Assembly: GCF_026153515.1 (NCBI RefSeq)
Contig: NZ_CP110644.1
Location: forward strand, 842,501-906,500
Reading direction: 5' to 3'
Origin: Pseudomonas sp. KU26590
GTDB lineage: Bacteria; Pseudomonadota; Gammaproteobacteria; Pseudomonadales; Pseudomonadaceae
DNA length: 64,000 nt
Position 1 is the first letter of the stretch, and every line of letters starts with the position of its first letter. The notes under the pieces are model-generated. The model was not told the origin of the DNA. It saw only the letters and a list, made by a program, of their open reading frames with translations, and did no database searches. This document shows, piece after piece, positions 47,483 to 57,539 of the stretch. The translations under genes were made by a program, and so were the position numbers.

Positions 47483-48466
47483 TTACTTCGCTGCGTCCCC
47501 CTCCAACCAACCCCGAACGCGACGAAACAGTTGATCCTGCTCCATCGCCGGATTGCCCGGAATCGCACTCAACGCCACTTGGGTAAATCGAGCGTTTTTA
47601 TTTCGTTTGCTGGCGTCCATGCGATCTTGTGCCTGCTGACGCGGCACCGAACGGTCCCTGTTGACGAAGTCTGCCGTCGGGACCTTCAGCGTCGGCAGCA
47701 GCTCCATCAGCGACGGCGTTTCCTTGCCGGTGTCCACCGCCGTGACCATCACCAGCCGTTGAATGGCCGGCGACGGCCGCTCGCTCATGTAGCGCGCTGC
47801 CCAATACGCGCCGCTGCCGTGGCCGAGGAGGACAATGCTGCGGGCCTTGTTCTGCTGGGCGAAGGCCACGGCGCTGTCGATCCGGGCGAAGATTTTCTCG
47901 GCATTGGCCTTGGCCATCTCCGCCTGAGCAGCTGCCTGTTCGGCGGCCGCCGCAGCTTCCGCTTCAGCGGTGGCCGCCGGATCAGGCGCTTTTACCGCTG
48001 CGTCCTTGGCTTTATCGCTGGCACTCGCCGCCGCTGGGGCATCCACCGCGCGGGCGAAAACACCGTCAATGTGAGCGTCCGGCATGCTCAGACTGAGGCT
48101 GGACCACCCGACGTCCGGCAACTTGCGGCGCAGCGGTGCTACCGCAGTTGGCCAGTCCGCTGATTCATCGGCGCCGGGCACGATGATCACCGCGCCTTTG
48201 GGCGCGTCGACGTTGGCCGGTTTCCACAACGCCAGAAAGGTCTCGTCGCCCGCCTGCAACTGCTGTTGCTCCGCTTGCGGCACCTGGCGCTCTAGCGCCA
48301 AGGTGTCCTCTTCCGTGCGCGTCGGCAGTGCCGCCCGCTCGACAGGCGCTTCAGCGGGCTTGGCGTCTTTGTTGGGCGCCGGGTCAGCACCCATGACGAG
48401 CGGCGAGCAAGGTAGTATCAGCGTCAGGCACAGCGCAGGAAATAGTGCGCGAAGGGTGTAGGACAT
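47483..48466 (-). CDS. DUF3530-family alpha/beta hydrolase-like exported protein
   Basis: A 327-residue exported protein: signal MSYTLRALFPALCLTLILPCSPLVMGA, an Ala/Glu-rich coiled insertion (AEAEAAAAAEQAAAQAEMAKANAEKI, residues about 170-195), and a nucleophile elbow LGHGSGAYWAARYM (about 214) of the hydrolase fold. The gene ends with GWLEGDAAK. Function unknown. The ATG at 48466 has TTTGGA upstream; the longer TTG frame is less likely. Convergent with djlA, divergent from the sensor gene. Confidence 0.8.
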   Translation of the reverse strand: MSYTLRALFPALCLTLILPCSPLVMGADPAPNKDAKPAEAPVERAALPTRTEEDTLALERQVPQAEQQQLQAGDETFLALWKPANVDAPKGAVIIVPGADESADWPTAVAPLRRKLPDVGWSSLSLSMPDAHIDGVFARAVDAPAAASASDKAKDAAVKAPDPAATAEAEAAAAAEQAAAQAEMAKANAEKIFARIDSAVAFAQQNKARSIVLLGHGSGAYWAARYMSERPSPAIQRLVMVTAVDTGKETPSLMELLPTLKVPTADFVNRDRSVPRQQAQDRMDASKRNKNARFTQVALSAIPGNPAMEQDQLFRRVRGWLEGDAAK

Positions 48467-48607
48467 CGAATATTCCAAAGGCCGGAAACAATTCCGGCAG
48501 ACTAATGGGTTGACGGCGGTTTGTCAGGCCAGGCAATCGCCGCGCCTCAGCGAGCGACAGGCACAGAGCATGATCGGCATGGGATTCAGGGAAATGGAGA
48601 CGACAGT

Positions 48608-50677
48608 GTGAGAATCCGTGCGCTGTGCCTACGGGTTATCGGCGATACCCGCGCGCTCTTGATTGGCCTGATGCTGATCGTGCTGCCGATGTCGGACTAT
48701 GCCGCCGCCTTGCCCCCGCAGGCCGACTCGTTGAGCCGCGAGCAGCGGGAATGGCTGACCCAACGCGGGCAATTGCGCGTCGGACTCGTACTTCAAGCAC
48801 CGTACGCCCAGCTCGATCGTCGCGCGCAGCAATTGTCCGGCGCGAACGTCGACCTCATCAATCTCATGGCAAAGACGCTTCAGGTTGAGCTGCTGTGGCG
48901 CAGTTATGCCGATCAGGCCGAGCTCGAAAAAGCCCTTGCCGACGGCCAGATCGACTTCGCGCCGGGCCTGACCCAGACGCCCGCCGGCTTGCGCCTGTGG
49001 CTGTATTCCGATCCGTACATGCGCGTGCCACAACTGATTGTCGGCGAACGTGATGGCGCCGGCGCGGTGGATCTGGAAAAGCTCGACAGCCAGGTGCGCG
49101 TCGCCGTGCGCATGCCCAGCGTCACCGCTGACTACCTGCGCAGCAATTACACCCACCTCAATCTGCAAGGCGTGCCGCTCGAGCGTCAGGCTTTGCAGCT
49201 CTTGCTCAGTCAGCAGGCGCGATACGCCGTGATCGATGAGGCGCAGCTGGGTCGCTTGTCCCGCGAGGCCGAGTTTGCCGGGCTCGCCGTGGTCGGCGAC
49301 ATCGGCTTTCCGCAGTTACTTCGCGTGGCTTCCCGGCGCGATACGCCGCAGCTCGCCGAGATTATCAGCCAGGCATTGAGCGCCATCCCGGCCCGGGATC
49401 TCGAACAGCTGCACACGCAATGGCTGCAGCCCAAATACCCACAGGTCAGCGAATCCCCCGGCTTGTGGAAGAACATCGCGCTGCTGTTGTTGGTCCTTTT
49501 CATGGCGGCTGCGGCGATTGTTTACTGGCAGCGCAAACAACAGCAGCAACTGGAGAAACAACTCCTTGCCGCGCGGGATGACATCGCCAGGCGCCTGGCA
49601 GGCGAGGAGGCATTGCGGCTGGCGCAGTTCTCCATTGATCAGAGCACCGTTGGCATTCTCTGGGTCAATTGGGACAGCCATGTGCGCTACGCCAATCAGG
49701 CCGCCGAGACCATGCTGGGTTATGCGCCCGGTGGCGTGGTGGACCGGCCGCTGATTGAGTTCGAGCCGGGGCTGAATATGGATCGCTGGCTCAATCTGTG
49801 GAAAACCGCGCGCTCCAGCGAGGAGGGGCCGCAGAACTATGAAAGTAATTGCATGCGTGCCGATGGCAGCATTCTCCCTGCCGATGTGTCGCTGAGCTTC
49901 CTGCGCTTTCGTGATGCCGAGTATCTGGTGGTGTTCATCACCGACGTGACCGAACGGCGTCGATCCCTCGCCGCGCTGCAAGAAAGTGAAGCGCGCCTGC
50001 AGGTTCTCGCCGAGCAGTTGCGCGACCTTTCGGCTCACCTTGAAACCGTGCGCGAAGAAGAAAAGGCCCGGATCGCCCGGGAAGTTCACGATGAACTGGG
50101 TCAGATGCTGACCGTGCTCAAGCTGGAAACGTCCATGTGTGAACTGGCTTACGCCGATCTCGACCCTGGCCTGCGCGATCGGTTGAACAGCATGAAGCGC
50201 CTGATCGCGCAGCTATTCCAGCTGGTGCGGGACGTGGCGACCGCCCTGCGGCCACCTATTCTCGACGCAGGGATCGCCTCGGCCATTGAGTGGCAGGCCC
50301 GGCGCTTCGAAGCGCGCACCCAGATCCCCTGCCTGGTGCAGGTGCCGGACAACTTGCCCAGCCTGCCGGACGCAACGGCGATCGGGCTGTTTCGCATCCT
50401 TCAGGAGTCACTGACCAACGTCATGCGCCATGCCGAAGCGCACACCGTGGAGCTAAGCCTGACGCTGAGGGATGGCGTGCTGTGCATGCGCATCGCCGAT
50501 GACGGCAAGGGCTTCGATCTGCGCGCGGAACGTCCAGCGTCGTTCGGGCTGGTGGGCATGCGCGAGCGGGTTCTGATCATGGGCGGGCAATTGCATCTGG
50601 ACACCTTGCCCGGAGAAGGCACAACCTTGCGCATCCACATTCCGCTGGACCCGGTCGCTGAGGAGCACGTGCATTGA
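48608..50677 (+). CDS. Sensor histidine kinase with SBP_bac_3 and PAS domains
   Basis: A 689-residue membrane sensor. After an N-terminal signal/anchor (about 12-32) comes a periplasmic amino-acid-type binding domain (about 50-275: QLRVGLVLQAPYAQLD), a membrane segment (NIALLLLVLFMAAAAIVYW, about 283-301), a PAS domain (about 335-445), and a HisKA_3 / HATPase pair with the phospho-His in AREVHDELGQ (about 494) and DDGKGF, FGLVGMRERV. GTG at 48608 lies eight bases after GGAG and fits better than the upstream ATG frame. It overlaps the regulator gene and precedes the polyamine-type ABC operon, its likely target. Confidence 0.87.
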   Translation: MRIRALCLRVIGDTRALLIGLMLIVLPMSDYAAALPPQADSLSREQREWLTQRGQLRVGLVLQAPYAQLDRRAQQLSGANVDLINLMAKTLQVELLWRSYADQAELEKALADGQIDFAPGLTQTPAGLRLWLYSDPYMRVPQLIVGERDGAGAVDLEKLDSQVRVAVRMPSVTADYLRSNYTHLNLQGVPLERQALQLLLSQQARYAVIDEAQLGRLSREAEFAGLAVVGDIGFPQLLRVASRRDTPQLAEIISQALSAIPARDLEQLHTQWLQPKYPQVSESPGLWKNIALLLLVLFMAAAAIVYWQRKQQQQLEKQLLAARDDIARRLAGEEALRLAQFSIDQSTVGILWVNWDSHVRYANQAAETMLGYAPGGVVDRPLIEFEPGLNMDRWLNLWKTARSSEEGPQNYESNCMRADGSILPADVSLSFLRFRDAEYLVVFITDVTERRRSLAALQESEARLQVLAEQLRDLSAHLETVREEEKARIAREVHDELGQMLTVLKLETSMCELAYADLDPGLRDRLNSMKRLIAQLFQLVRDVATALRPPILDAGIASAIEWQARRFEARTQIPCLVQVPDNLPSLPDATAIGLFRILQESLTNVMRHAEAHTVELSLTLRDGVLCMRIADDGKGFDLRAERPASFGLVGMRERVLIMGGQLHLDTLPGEGTTLRIHIPLDPVAEEHVH

Positions 50678-51303
50678 TTCGCGTATTGGTTGCCGAAGAC
50701 CACACGATTGTCCGCGAGGGCATCAAACAACTGATCGGTCTGGCGAAGGATCTGCAAGTGGTGGGAGAGGCCGGCAATGGCGAGCAGTTGCTGGAGGCTT
50801 TGCGCCACATCCCGTGCGAGGTCGTGCTGCTGGATATTTCCATGCCGGGCGTGAACGGCCTGGAGGCGATCCCGCGAATTCGCGCGCTGAACAATCCGCC
50901 TGCGATTCTGGTGCTGTCGATGCACGATGAGGCGCAAATGGCCGCGCGGGCGTTGAAGGTCGGCGCCGCCGGTTACGCAACCAAAGACAGCGACCCCGCC
51001 TTGTTGCTGACGGCGATTCGGCGCGTGGCCGCAGGCGGGCGCTACATCGACCCGGACCTGGCCGATCGCATGGTGTTTGAAGTCGGGCTGACGGACAACC
51101 GGCCCTTGCATTCGCTGTTGTCCGAACGCGAATTTTCAGTGTTCGAGCGCCTCGCCCAGGGCGCCAACGTCAACGACATCGCCCAGCAACTGGCGCTGAG
51201 CAGCAAGACCATCAGTACCCACAAGGCACGCCTGATGCAGAAGCTGAAAATCAATTCGCTGGCCGAGCTGGTGAAGTATGCGATGGAGCACAAGCTGGTT
51301 TGA
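50674..51303 (+). CDS. NarL/FixJ-type response regulator
   Basis: A 209-residue DNA-binding regulator: receiver domain with phospho-Asp in LLDISMPGVNG (near 54) and a LuxR helix-turn-helix (LLSEREFSVFERLAQGANVNDIAQQLALSSKTISTH, about 148-183). It begins with TTG at 50674, four bases inside the end of the kinase gene, so the two are co-translated. Same order as at the P. putida counterpart of this locus. Confidence 0.9.
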   Translation: MIRVLVAEDHTIVREGIKQLIGLAKDLQVVGEAGNGEQLLEALRHIPCEVVLLDISMPGVNGLEAIPRIRALNNPPAILVLSMHDEAQMAARALKVGAAGYATKDSDPALLLTAIRRVAAGGRYIDPDLADRMVFEVGLTDNRPLHSLLSEREFSVFERLAQGANVNDIAQQLALSSKTISTHKARLMQKLKINSLAELVKYAMEHKLV

Positions 51304-51349
51304 GATCAGAGGTCTGAAAACGACCTGCTCCGGCGCTTGTGCTGACGTC

Positions 51350-51414
51350 TTCGCGGGCACACCAGCGCCTACAGACTGACCGCAATCCCCTGTAGGAGCG
51401 CGTTTGCCCGCGAA
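51350..51414. repeat. REPIN-type inverted repeat
   Basis: TTCGCGGGCACACCAGCGCC (from 51350) faces GTAGGAGCGCGTTTGCCCGC (to 51411), imperfect arms of the Pseudomonas GTAGGAGCGCGCTTGCCCGC family. The remaining gap to the ABC operon (293 bases in all) holds the operon promoter but no gene. Confidence 0.7.
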
Positions 51415-51596
51415 AGCGTCGGTAACGGCAATAAATCCCTCGGATAAGTCATACCTATCCCCGCCATCCCTGTAGGGCAATCCCTACCCGGAACCTTCCA
51501 TCCCGCCTAGGCCATTCTCTCTCACGCCCCGATTTGCGGGGCCTTCAGGCTCATCTAGGCTTGATCCCTACGGTGGATCAAACAAAGGTGTGGGCA

Positions 51597-52721
51597 ATGA
51601 GCAACGTCGATTCAAGCGCTGGGGCGAGTGATGTTCTGGTCAGCTTTCGCGGTGTGCAAAAGAGCTACGACGGCGAAGCCCTGATCGTCAAAGACCTCAA
51701 CCTGGATATTTGCAAAGGCGAATTCCTCACCCTGCTCGGGCCGTCCGGCTCCGGCAAAACCACCAGCCTGATGATGCTCGCCGGTTTCGAAACGCCCACG
51801 GCTGGGGAGATCCTGCTGGCGGGCCGTTCGATCAACAACGTACCGCCGCACAAGCGCGACATCGGCATGGTGTTCCAGAACTACGCGCTGTTCCCGCACA
51901 TGACCGTTGCTGAAAACCTTGCGTTTCCGCTGTCGGTGCGCGGCATGAGCAAAACCGACGTGGCCGAAAAGGTCAAACGCGCCCTCGACATGGTGCAGCT
52001 CGGCACCTTCGCCCATCGCTACCCCGCGCAGTTGTCGGGTGGTCAGCAACAACGTGTCGCCCTGGCCCGGGCGCTGGTGTTCGAGCCGCAGCTGGTGCTG
52101 ATGGACGAACCCCTCGGTGCGCTCGACAAACAACTTCGCGAACACATGCAGATGGAAATCAAACACCTGCACCAGCGCCTGGGCGTGACTGTCGTCTACG
52201 TCACCCACGATCAGGGCGAAGCGCTGACCATGTCCGACCGCGTCGCGGTGTTCCATCAGGGCGAGATCCAGCAGATCGCCCCACCGCGCACCCTTTATGA
52301 AGAGCCGAAAAACACCTTCGTTGCCAACTTCATCGGCGAGAACAACCGCATCAACGGCACCTTACTCAGCCAGACCGGTGACCGCTGCGTGGTCGGCCTG
52401 GCGCGCGGCGAAAAAGTCGAAGCGCTGGCGATCAACGTCGGTGCCACCGGCAGCCCGGTCACGCTGTCGATTCGTCCCGAACGCGTGAACCTCAACGGCC
52501 GCAGCGAGAGTTGCGTCAATCGCTTCTCCGGCCGTGTCGCCGAATTCATCTACCTGGGCGACCACGTACGGGTGCGTCTGGAAGTGGCCGGTAAAACCGA
52601 TTTCTTCGTCAAACAGCCCATTGCCGAGCTGGATCCGGCGCTGAGCGTTGGCGATGTCGTGCCCATTGGGTGGCAGGTCGAGCACGCGCGCGCGCTGGAC
52701 CCGTTGCTGGATGCACATTGA
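51597..52721 (+). CDS. ABC transporter ATPase, polyamine type (PotA-like)
   Basis: A 374-residue importer ATPase. Walker A GPSGSGKTT (about 47-55), Q-loop FQNYALFPHMTVAENL, signature LSGGQQQR (about 150), Walker B LVLMDEPLGAL (about 170) and a C-terminal TOBE domain. The class imports spermidine/putrescine or related cations. The ATG at 51597 is chosen over the upstream frame because it yields the normal N-terminus. First gene of a four-gene operon (ATPase, binding protein, two permeases). Confidence 0.93.
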   Translation: MSNVDSSAGASDVLVSFRGVQKSYDGEALIVKDLNLDICKGEFLTLLGPSGSGKTTSLMMLAGFETPTAGEILLAGRSINNVPPHKRDIGMVFQNYALFPHMTVAENLAFPLSVRGMSKTDVAEKVKRALDMVQLGTFAHRYPAQLSGGQQQRVALARALVFEPQLVLMDEPLGALDKQLREHMQMEIKHLHQRLGVTVVYVTHDQGEALTMSDRVAVFHQGEIQQIAPPRTLYEEPKNTFVANFIGENNRINGTLLSQTGDRCVVGLARGEKVEALAINVGATGSPVTLSIRPERVNLNGRSESCVNRFSGRVAEFIYLGDHVRVRLEVAGKTDFFVKQPIAELDPALSVGDVVPIGWQVEHARALDPLLDAH

Positions 52722-52812
52722 TACACCCGCGTGACGCGTCAACCGAAGAACCCAGAGGCGAGCCAAATCGCCCCCATCGCTTAACCAACATTGTTCGTGG
52801 AGAGAAAAACTG

Positions 52813-53844
52813 ATGCTCAAGACATTGAAGCTCACCGCCTTATCGGTCGGCATGATGTGCGCGGCGCAAGCCATGGCAGCGGACCTGACGGTCATTTCCT
52901 TCGGTGGCGCGAACAAGGCGGCCCAGGAAAAGGCCTTCTATGCGCCGTGGGAAAAAGCCGGCAACGGCAAGATCATCGCCGGCGAATACAACGGTGAGAT
53001 GGCCAAGGTTAAAGCCATGGTCGACACCAAGAGCGTGACCTGGGATCTGGTGGAAGTGGAATCGCCAGAGCTGTCCCGCGGCTGTGACGAAGACATGTTC
53101 GAGTCGCTGGCGTCGGTCGATCTCGGCAACAAGGACAACTACGTCAAGGGCGCGATTTCTGAGTGCGGCGTAGGCTTCTTCGTCTGGTCCACCGTGCTGG
53201 CCTACAACGCCGACAAGTTGAAATCCGCACCGACCGGTTGGGCTGATTTCTGGGACACCGAGAAATTCCCGGGCAAGCGTGGCCTGCGCAAGGGCGCCAA
53301 ATACACCCTGGAATTCGCGCTGATGGCTGACGGCGTTGCGCCGAAAGACGTCTACAAAGTGCTGGCGACCAAGGAAGGCCAGGACCGCGCCTTCAAGATG
53401 CTCGACAAGCTCAAGCCAAGCATTCAGTGGTGGGAAGCGGGCGCACAGCCGCCGCAGTACCTGCAATCGGGCGACGTCGTGATGAGCTCGGCCTACAACG
53501 GTCGTATCGCTGCCGTTCAGAAAGAGAGCAACCTGAAAGTGGTCTGGACCGGCGGCGTGTATGACTTCGACGCGTGGGCCATTCCGAAGGGCGCGAAAAA
53601 CGCCGAAGAAGCGAAGAAGTTCATCGCTTACTCCCTCAAGCCAGAGCAGCAAAAGACCTATTCCGAAAACATCGCTTACGGCCCGGCCAACACGGGCGCG
53701 GTCCCGTTGCTGAGCGCTGACACTCTGAAAAACATGCCGACCACCCCTGAGAACATCAAGGATCAGGTGCAGATCGACGTGAAATTCTGGGCTGACTTCG
53801 GTGAGTCGCTGGAACAGCGCTTCAACTCCTGGGCGGCTAAATAA
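52813..53844 (+). CDS. Periplasmic polyamine-type binding protein
   Basis: A 343-residue exported solute-binding protein of the PotD/spermidine-putrescine family, signal MLKTLKLTALSVGMMCAAQAMA cut before ADLTVISFGG. It has the hinge FGGANKAAQEKAFYAPW and VEVESPELSRGCDEDMFE; the ligand cannot be told from sequence. The downstream permeases start 111 bases later with no clear signals in the gap. Confidence 0.9.
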   Translation: MLKTLKLTALSVGMMCAAQAMAADLTVISFGGANKAAQEKAFYAPWEKAGNGKIIAGEYNGEMAKVKAMVDTKSVTWDLVEVESPELSRGCDEDMFESLASVDLGNKDNYVKGAISECGVGFFVWSTVLAYNADKLKSAPTGWADFWDTEKFPGKRGLRKGAKYTLEFALMADGVAPKDVYKVLATKEGQDRAFKMLDKLKPSIQWWEAGAQPPQYLQSGDVVMSSAYNGRIAAVQKESNLKVVWTGGVYDFDAWAIPKGAKNAEEAKKFIAYSLKPEQQKTYSENIAYGPANTGAVPLLSADTLKNMPTTPENIKDQVQIDVKFWADFGESLEQRFNSWAAK

Positions 53845-53955
53845 GATCGCAGCCCTGTAAGCGCTTTGTTGTGAGTTAGATCCGGGTGCGTCGTCTGAAC
53901 TGTCTGAAAGCAGGGCAGGGGACGCGCTCTTTGTTGAGAGATTTCGGAGTTCACT

Positions 53956-55203
53956 ATGGCCACCGCCGTGCCCCTGACTGAAGGCGCCAGCCCGACCCTG
54001 AAGCAACGCCTGGCCCGTGCCGAGCGCGTCAATCGCTGGAAGGCTCAGGCGTTGATCGCGCCATTGGTGATCTTCTTGCTGCTAGTGTTTCTTGTGCCCA
54101 TTGCGGCGCTGCTTTACAAAAGCGTCAGCAACCCGGAAGTGGTCGGTGGCATGCCGCTCACTGTGGTGGAAGTGGCGAAATGGGACGGCAAGGGGCTGCC
54201 GCCTGACGCGGTGTACAAAGCCGCGAGCCAGGACCTGGCCGAAGCGCGCAAGAATCAGACGCTGGGCGATCTGTCCAAGCGCTTGAACCAGGAGTTGGCG
54301 GGCTACCGCAGCCTGTTGGCGAAAACCGCCCGCGCCATGCCATTCAAGGAAGAACCGGCTTCTTATAAAGAAGCGCTGGAAGCCATCGATGAGCGCTGGG
54401 GCGATCCCGCGTATTGGCAGGCGATCCGTCGCAATACCTCAAGTTTCACCCCCTATTACCTGCTGGCCGCTGTCGACCACCGCATCGATGACCTCGGTGA
54501 AGTGGCGCCGGCGACACCTGATCAAGCGATTTACATCGACATCTTCGCCCGCACCTTCTGGATGGGCCTGGTGATCACCGTGATCTGTCTGCTGCTGGCC
54601 TACCCGCTGGCGTACCTGTTGGCCAACCTGCCCGCGCGGCAGAGCAACCTGCTGATGATTCTGGTCTTGCTGCCGTTCTGGACGTCGATCCTGGTGCGCG
54701 TCGCCGCCTGGATCGTGTTGCTGCAATCGAGCGGCCTGATCAATGGCGCGCTGATGGCCATGGGCATCATCGATAAACCGCTGGAACTGGTGTTCAACCG
54801 GGTCGGCGTTTACATCTCGATGGTGCACATCATGTTGCCGTTCATGATTCTGCCCATCTACAGCGTGATGAAAGGCATCTCGCCGACCTACATGCGCGCG
54901 GCGATCTCCCTGGGCTGCAACCCGTTCGCCAGTTTCTGGCGCGTGTACTTCCCGCAGACCTACGCCGGTGTGGGCGCGGGCTGTCTGTTGGTGTTCATCC
55001 TTGCCATCGGCTACTACATCACCCCGGCGCTGCTCGGCAGCCCGAACGATCAGATGGTCAGTTATTTCGTGGCGTTCTACACCAACACCAGCATCAACTG
55101 GGGCATGGCGACGGCGCTGGGCGGGCTGCTGCTGCTGGCGACCGTCGTGCTGTACCTGATCTATAACTGGCTGGTCGGCGCCAGCCGCCTGCGTCTGAGC
55201 TGA
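53956..55203 (+). CDS. ABC permease, PotB-like, with large periplasmic insert
   Basis: A 415-residue inner-membrane permease. A long mainly polar stretch (about residues 60-190) sits between the first membrane segment and the five others; PotB proteins lack so big an insert. The EAA-type coupling loop (AAISLGCNPFASFWRVYFPQT, about 314-334) is present. Co-transcribed with the second permease 11 bases later. Confidence 0.92.
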   Translation: MATAVPLTEGASPTLKQRLARAERVNRWKAQALIAPLVIFLLLVFLVPIAALLYKSVSNPEVVGGMPLTVVEVAKWDGKGLPPDAVYKAASQDLAEARKNQTLGDLSKRLNQELAGYRSLLAKTARAMPFKEEPASYKEALEAIDERWGDPAYWQAIRRNTSSFTPYYLLAAVDHRIDDLGEVAPATPDQAIYIDIFARTFWMGLVITVICLLLAYPLAYLLANLPARQSNLLMILVLLPFWTSILVRVAAWIVLLQSSGLINGALMAMGIIDKPLELVFNRVGVYISMVHIMLPFMILPIYSVMKGISPTYMRAAISLGCNPFASFWRVYFPQTYAGVGAGCLLVFILAIGYYITPALLGSPNDQMVSYFVAFYTNTSINWGMATALGGLLLLATVVLYLIYNWLVGASRLRLS

Positions 55204-55214
55204 GGAGAACGACC

Positions 55215-56039
55215 ATGTTGAGCCCTTATTCCTCGCCCATCGAGCGGGTCTGGCATTACACGCTGCGCACGCTGTGCGGGTTGATTCTGTTGTTCCTGGT
55301 GCTGCCGGTGCTGGTGATCGTGCCGCTGTCGTTCAACTCCGGGAGTTTTCTGGTCTACCCGCTGCAGGGCTTTTCACTGCACTGGTATCAGGACTTTTTC
55401 GGCTCGGCCGAGTGGATGCGCGCGCTGAAAAACAGCCTGATCGTCGCGCCGGCTGCCACGGTGCTGGCGATGGGGTTCGGGACGTTGGCGGCCATCGGGC
55501 TGACCCGCAGCAACTTCCCTGGCAAGGCGCTGGTGATGGCGCTGGTGATTTCGCCGATGGTGGTGCCGGTGGTGATTGTCGGGGTGGCGAGCTACCTGTT
55601 TTTTGCGCCGCTGGGTCTGGGCAACAGCTATATCTCGCTGATACTGGTGCACGCCGTGTTGGGTGTGCCGTTCGTGATCATCACCGTGTCGGCCACCTTG
55701 CAGGGCTTCAATTACAACCTGGTGCGTGCAGCGGCCAGCCTGGGTGCTTCGCCGACGACCGCCTTTCGGCGTGTGACCTTGCCGCTGATTGCGCCGGGGG
55801 TGATCTCGGGGGCGTTGTTTGCTTTCGCCACCTCGTTCGATGAAGTAGTGGTCACGCTGTTCCTCGCAGGTCCCGGTCAGGCAACGTTGCCCCGGCAGAT
55901 GTTCAGCGGCATCCGCGAAAACCTCAGCCCGACGATTGCCGCCGCCGCCACCTTGCTCATCGGTTTCTCGGTGGTGCTGTTGCTGGTGCTGGAATGGTTG
56001 CGCGGCCGCAGCGAGAAACTGCGCACGGCGGTGGAGTGA
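55215..56039 (+). CDS. ABC permease, PotC-like
   Basis: A 274-residue six-segment permease; coupling loop AAASLGASPTTAFRRVTLPL (about 174-193). Pairs with the upstream permease. GAGGAGAACGACC is its ribosome site. Ends the operon; a REPIN follows. Confidence 0.93.
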   Translation: MLSPYSSPIERVWHYTLRTLCGLILLFLVLPVLVIVPLSFNSGSFLVYPLQGFSLHWYQDFFGSAEWMRALKNSLIVAPAATVLAMGFGTLAAIGLTRSNFPGKALVMALVISPMVVPVVIVGVASYLFFAPLGLGNSYISLILVHAVLGVPFVIITVSATLQGFNYNLVRAAASLGASPTTAFRRVTLPLIAPGVISGALFAFATSFDEVVVTLFLAGPGQATLPRQMFSGIRENLSPTIAAAATLLIGFSVVLLLVLEWLRGRSEKLRTAVE

Positions 56040-56098
56040 TCACCGGTGAAAGTGGATCTCGGTAACACTGGTAAAGATCGGCGAATGCAGCATCCGTA

Positions 56099-56179
56099 GG
56101 AGCCGGCTTGCTGGCGAACACAATGGGTCAGGCGACTTGTTCGGCACTGGTGCACCGCGTTCGCCAGCAAGCCGGCTCC
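56099..56179. repeat. REPIN with perfect 21-bp arms
   Basis: GGAGCCGGCTTGCTGGCGAA (56099-56118 and one more base) and its exact complement (56159-56179) enclose 39 bases. This is the GGAGCCGGCTTGCTGGCGAA class, distinct from the TTGCCCGCGA class at 51350 and 57540. It fills the 306-base gap between the permease and the dehydrogenase gene; nothing else is seen there. Confidence 0.8.
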
Positions 56180-56345
56180 AAGGGGCTCTTCATACGGTCC
56201 GTAGTCATGGGCGAACCCCACATTCTTCTTCCGCCACATCACATAACTGACGCCCGGCACGATCCGGTCTATGTTTCACTCAGCGCATGCCACCCTGCCT
56301 TGTAAAAGAGCCCCGTCTCCAACAACAACGTAAAGGACGAGCCCG

Positions 56346-57494
56346 ATGAGTGTTTCTGCTTTCAAGATCGCGAACAAACTGATCACCGGCCCTGCCTCGA
56401 TTGAGCAGTTATCGGCCGAACTGACTCGGCTCAACGTTCAATACCCGCTGATCGTCACCGACGCGATACTGGTCAAATCCGGAACGGTCGACCTCGCACT
56501 GGCGCAATTGGGCGGTCTTCGTTATGGCGTGTTTGATCAGGTCAAACCCGAGCCAGAAATCTCTATCGTCGAGGACTGCACCCGGGCCTACCGAGAGGGC
56601 GGTCACGATGGCCTGATCGGCGTGGGCGGCGGCAGTGCCATCGACATTGCCAAGGGCGTCGCCGCGTTTGCCCATCACGAAGGCGCGCTGGTGGAGTTGT
56701 TCGGGGTTGATCTGGTCAAGCGCAAAGGCCCGCCGCTGATCGCCATCCCGACCACCGCCGGCACCGGTTCTGAAGTCACCAACGTGGCGATCTTTTCAGA
56801 TAAACAGGCGCAGCTGAAAAAAGGCATCGTCAGCGATTACCTGTTGCCAGACGTCGCGCTGGTCAGCCCCATGATGACCCTGACCTGTCCGCGCAGTGTC
56901 ACGGCAGCCAGCGGCGTCGACGCTCTGGTCCACGCCATCGAAGCCTACCTTTCAGTCAATGCCTCGCCGATCACCGACGCCATCGCCTTGGGCGCCATCA
57001 AGCTGATCGTCAAGGCGCTGCCCAAGGCCTACGCCAATCCGTCGAACCTGCAAGCGCGAGAAGACATGGCCACCGCCAGCCTTATGGCGGGCATGGCGTT
57101 CGGCAATGCCGGGGTCGGCGCAGTGCATGCGCTGGCCTATCCACTAGGAGGGCGTTTCAATATTGCTCACGGTGTCAGCAACGCGCTGTTGCTGCCGTAC
57201 GTGATGGAGTGGAACAAGCTGGCGTGCGTCGAACGGATGCGCGACATCGCCGACGCGATGGGCGTCCGCGTCGCGCACCTGAGCGACAGGGACGCCGCCG
57301 ACCTGGCAGTCAAAGCCATGGCCGACTTGTGCTCAGCGGTGGAAATCCCGTCCGGACTGCGCAGCTTCAATGTGCCCGAAGACGCCATTCCCGCGATGGC
57401 CGAGGAGGCCAGCAAGATCGAGCGCCTCATGCGCAACAACCCGCGGAAACTGACCGCCGCCGACATCGAGAAAATCTACCGCGCGGCGTATTGA
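56346..57494 (+). CDS. Iron-containing alcohol dehydrogenase
   Basis: A 382-residue group III alcohol dehydrogenase. The NAD motif GVGGGSAIDIAK (about 92-103), the metal ligands Asp/His in SGVDALVHAIEAY (about 194-206) and His residues in AVHALAYPLGGRFNIAHG (about 262-279) are all present. Substrate unknown; its neighbours give no clue, though it follows a polyamine-type importer. Confidence 0.92.
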   Translation: MSVSAFKIANKLITGPASIEQLSAELTRLNVQYPLIVTDAILVKSGTVDLALAQLGGLRYGVFDQVKPEPEISIVEDCTRAYREGGHDGLIGVGGGSAIDIAKGVAAFAHHEGALVELFGVDLVKRKGPPLIAIPTTAGTGSEVTNVAIFSDKQAQLKKGIVSDYLLPDVALVSPMMTLTCPRSVTAASGVDALVHAIEAYLSVNASPITDAIALGAIKLIVKALPKAYANPSNLQAREDMATASLMAGMAFGNAGVGAVHALAYPLGGRFNIAHGVSNALLLPYVMEWNKLACVERMRDIADAMGVRVAHLSDRDAADLAVKAMADLCSAVEIPSGLRSFNVPEDAIPAMAEEASKIERLMRNNPRKLTAADIEKIYRAAY

Positions 57495-57539
57495 TTTCGT
57501 CAGGTCGGCGCGCAGAGTGTTTGATCTGGACGGGCCTGT

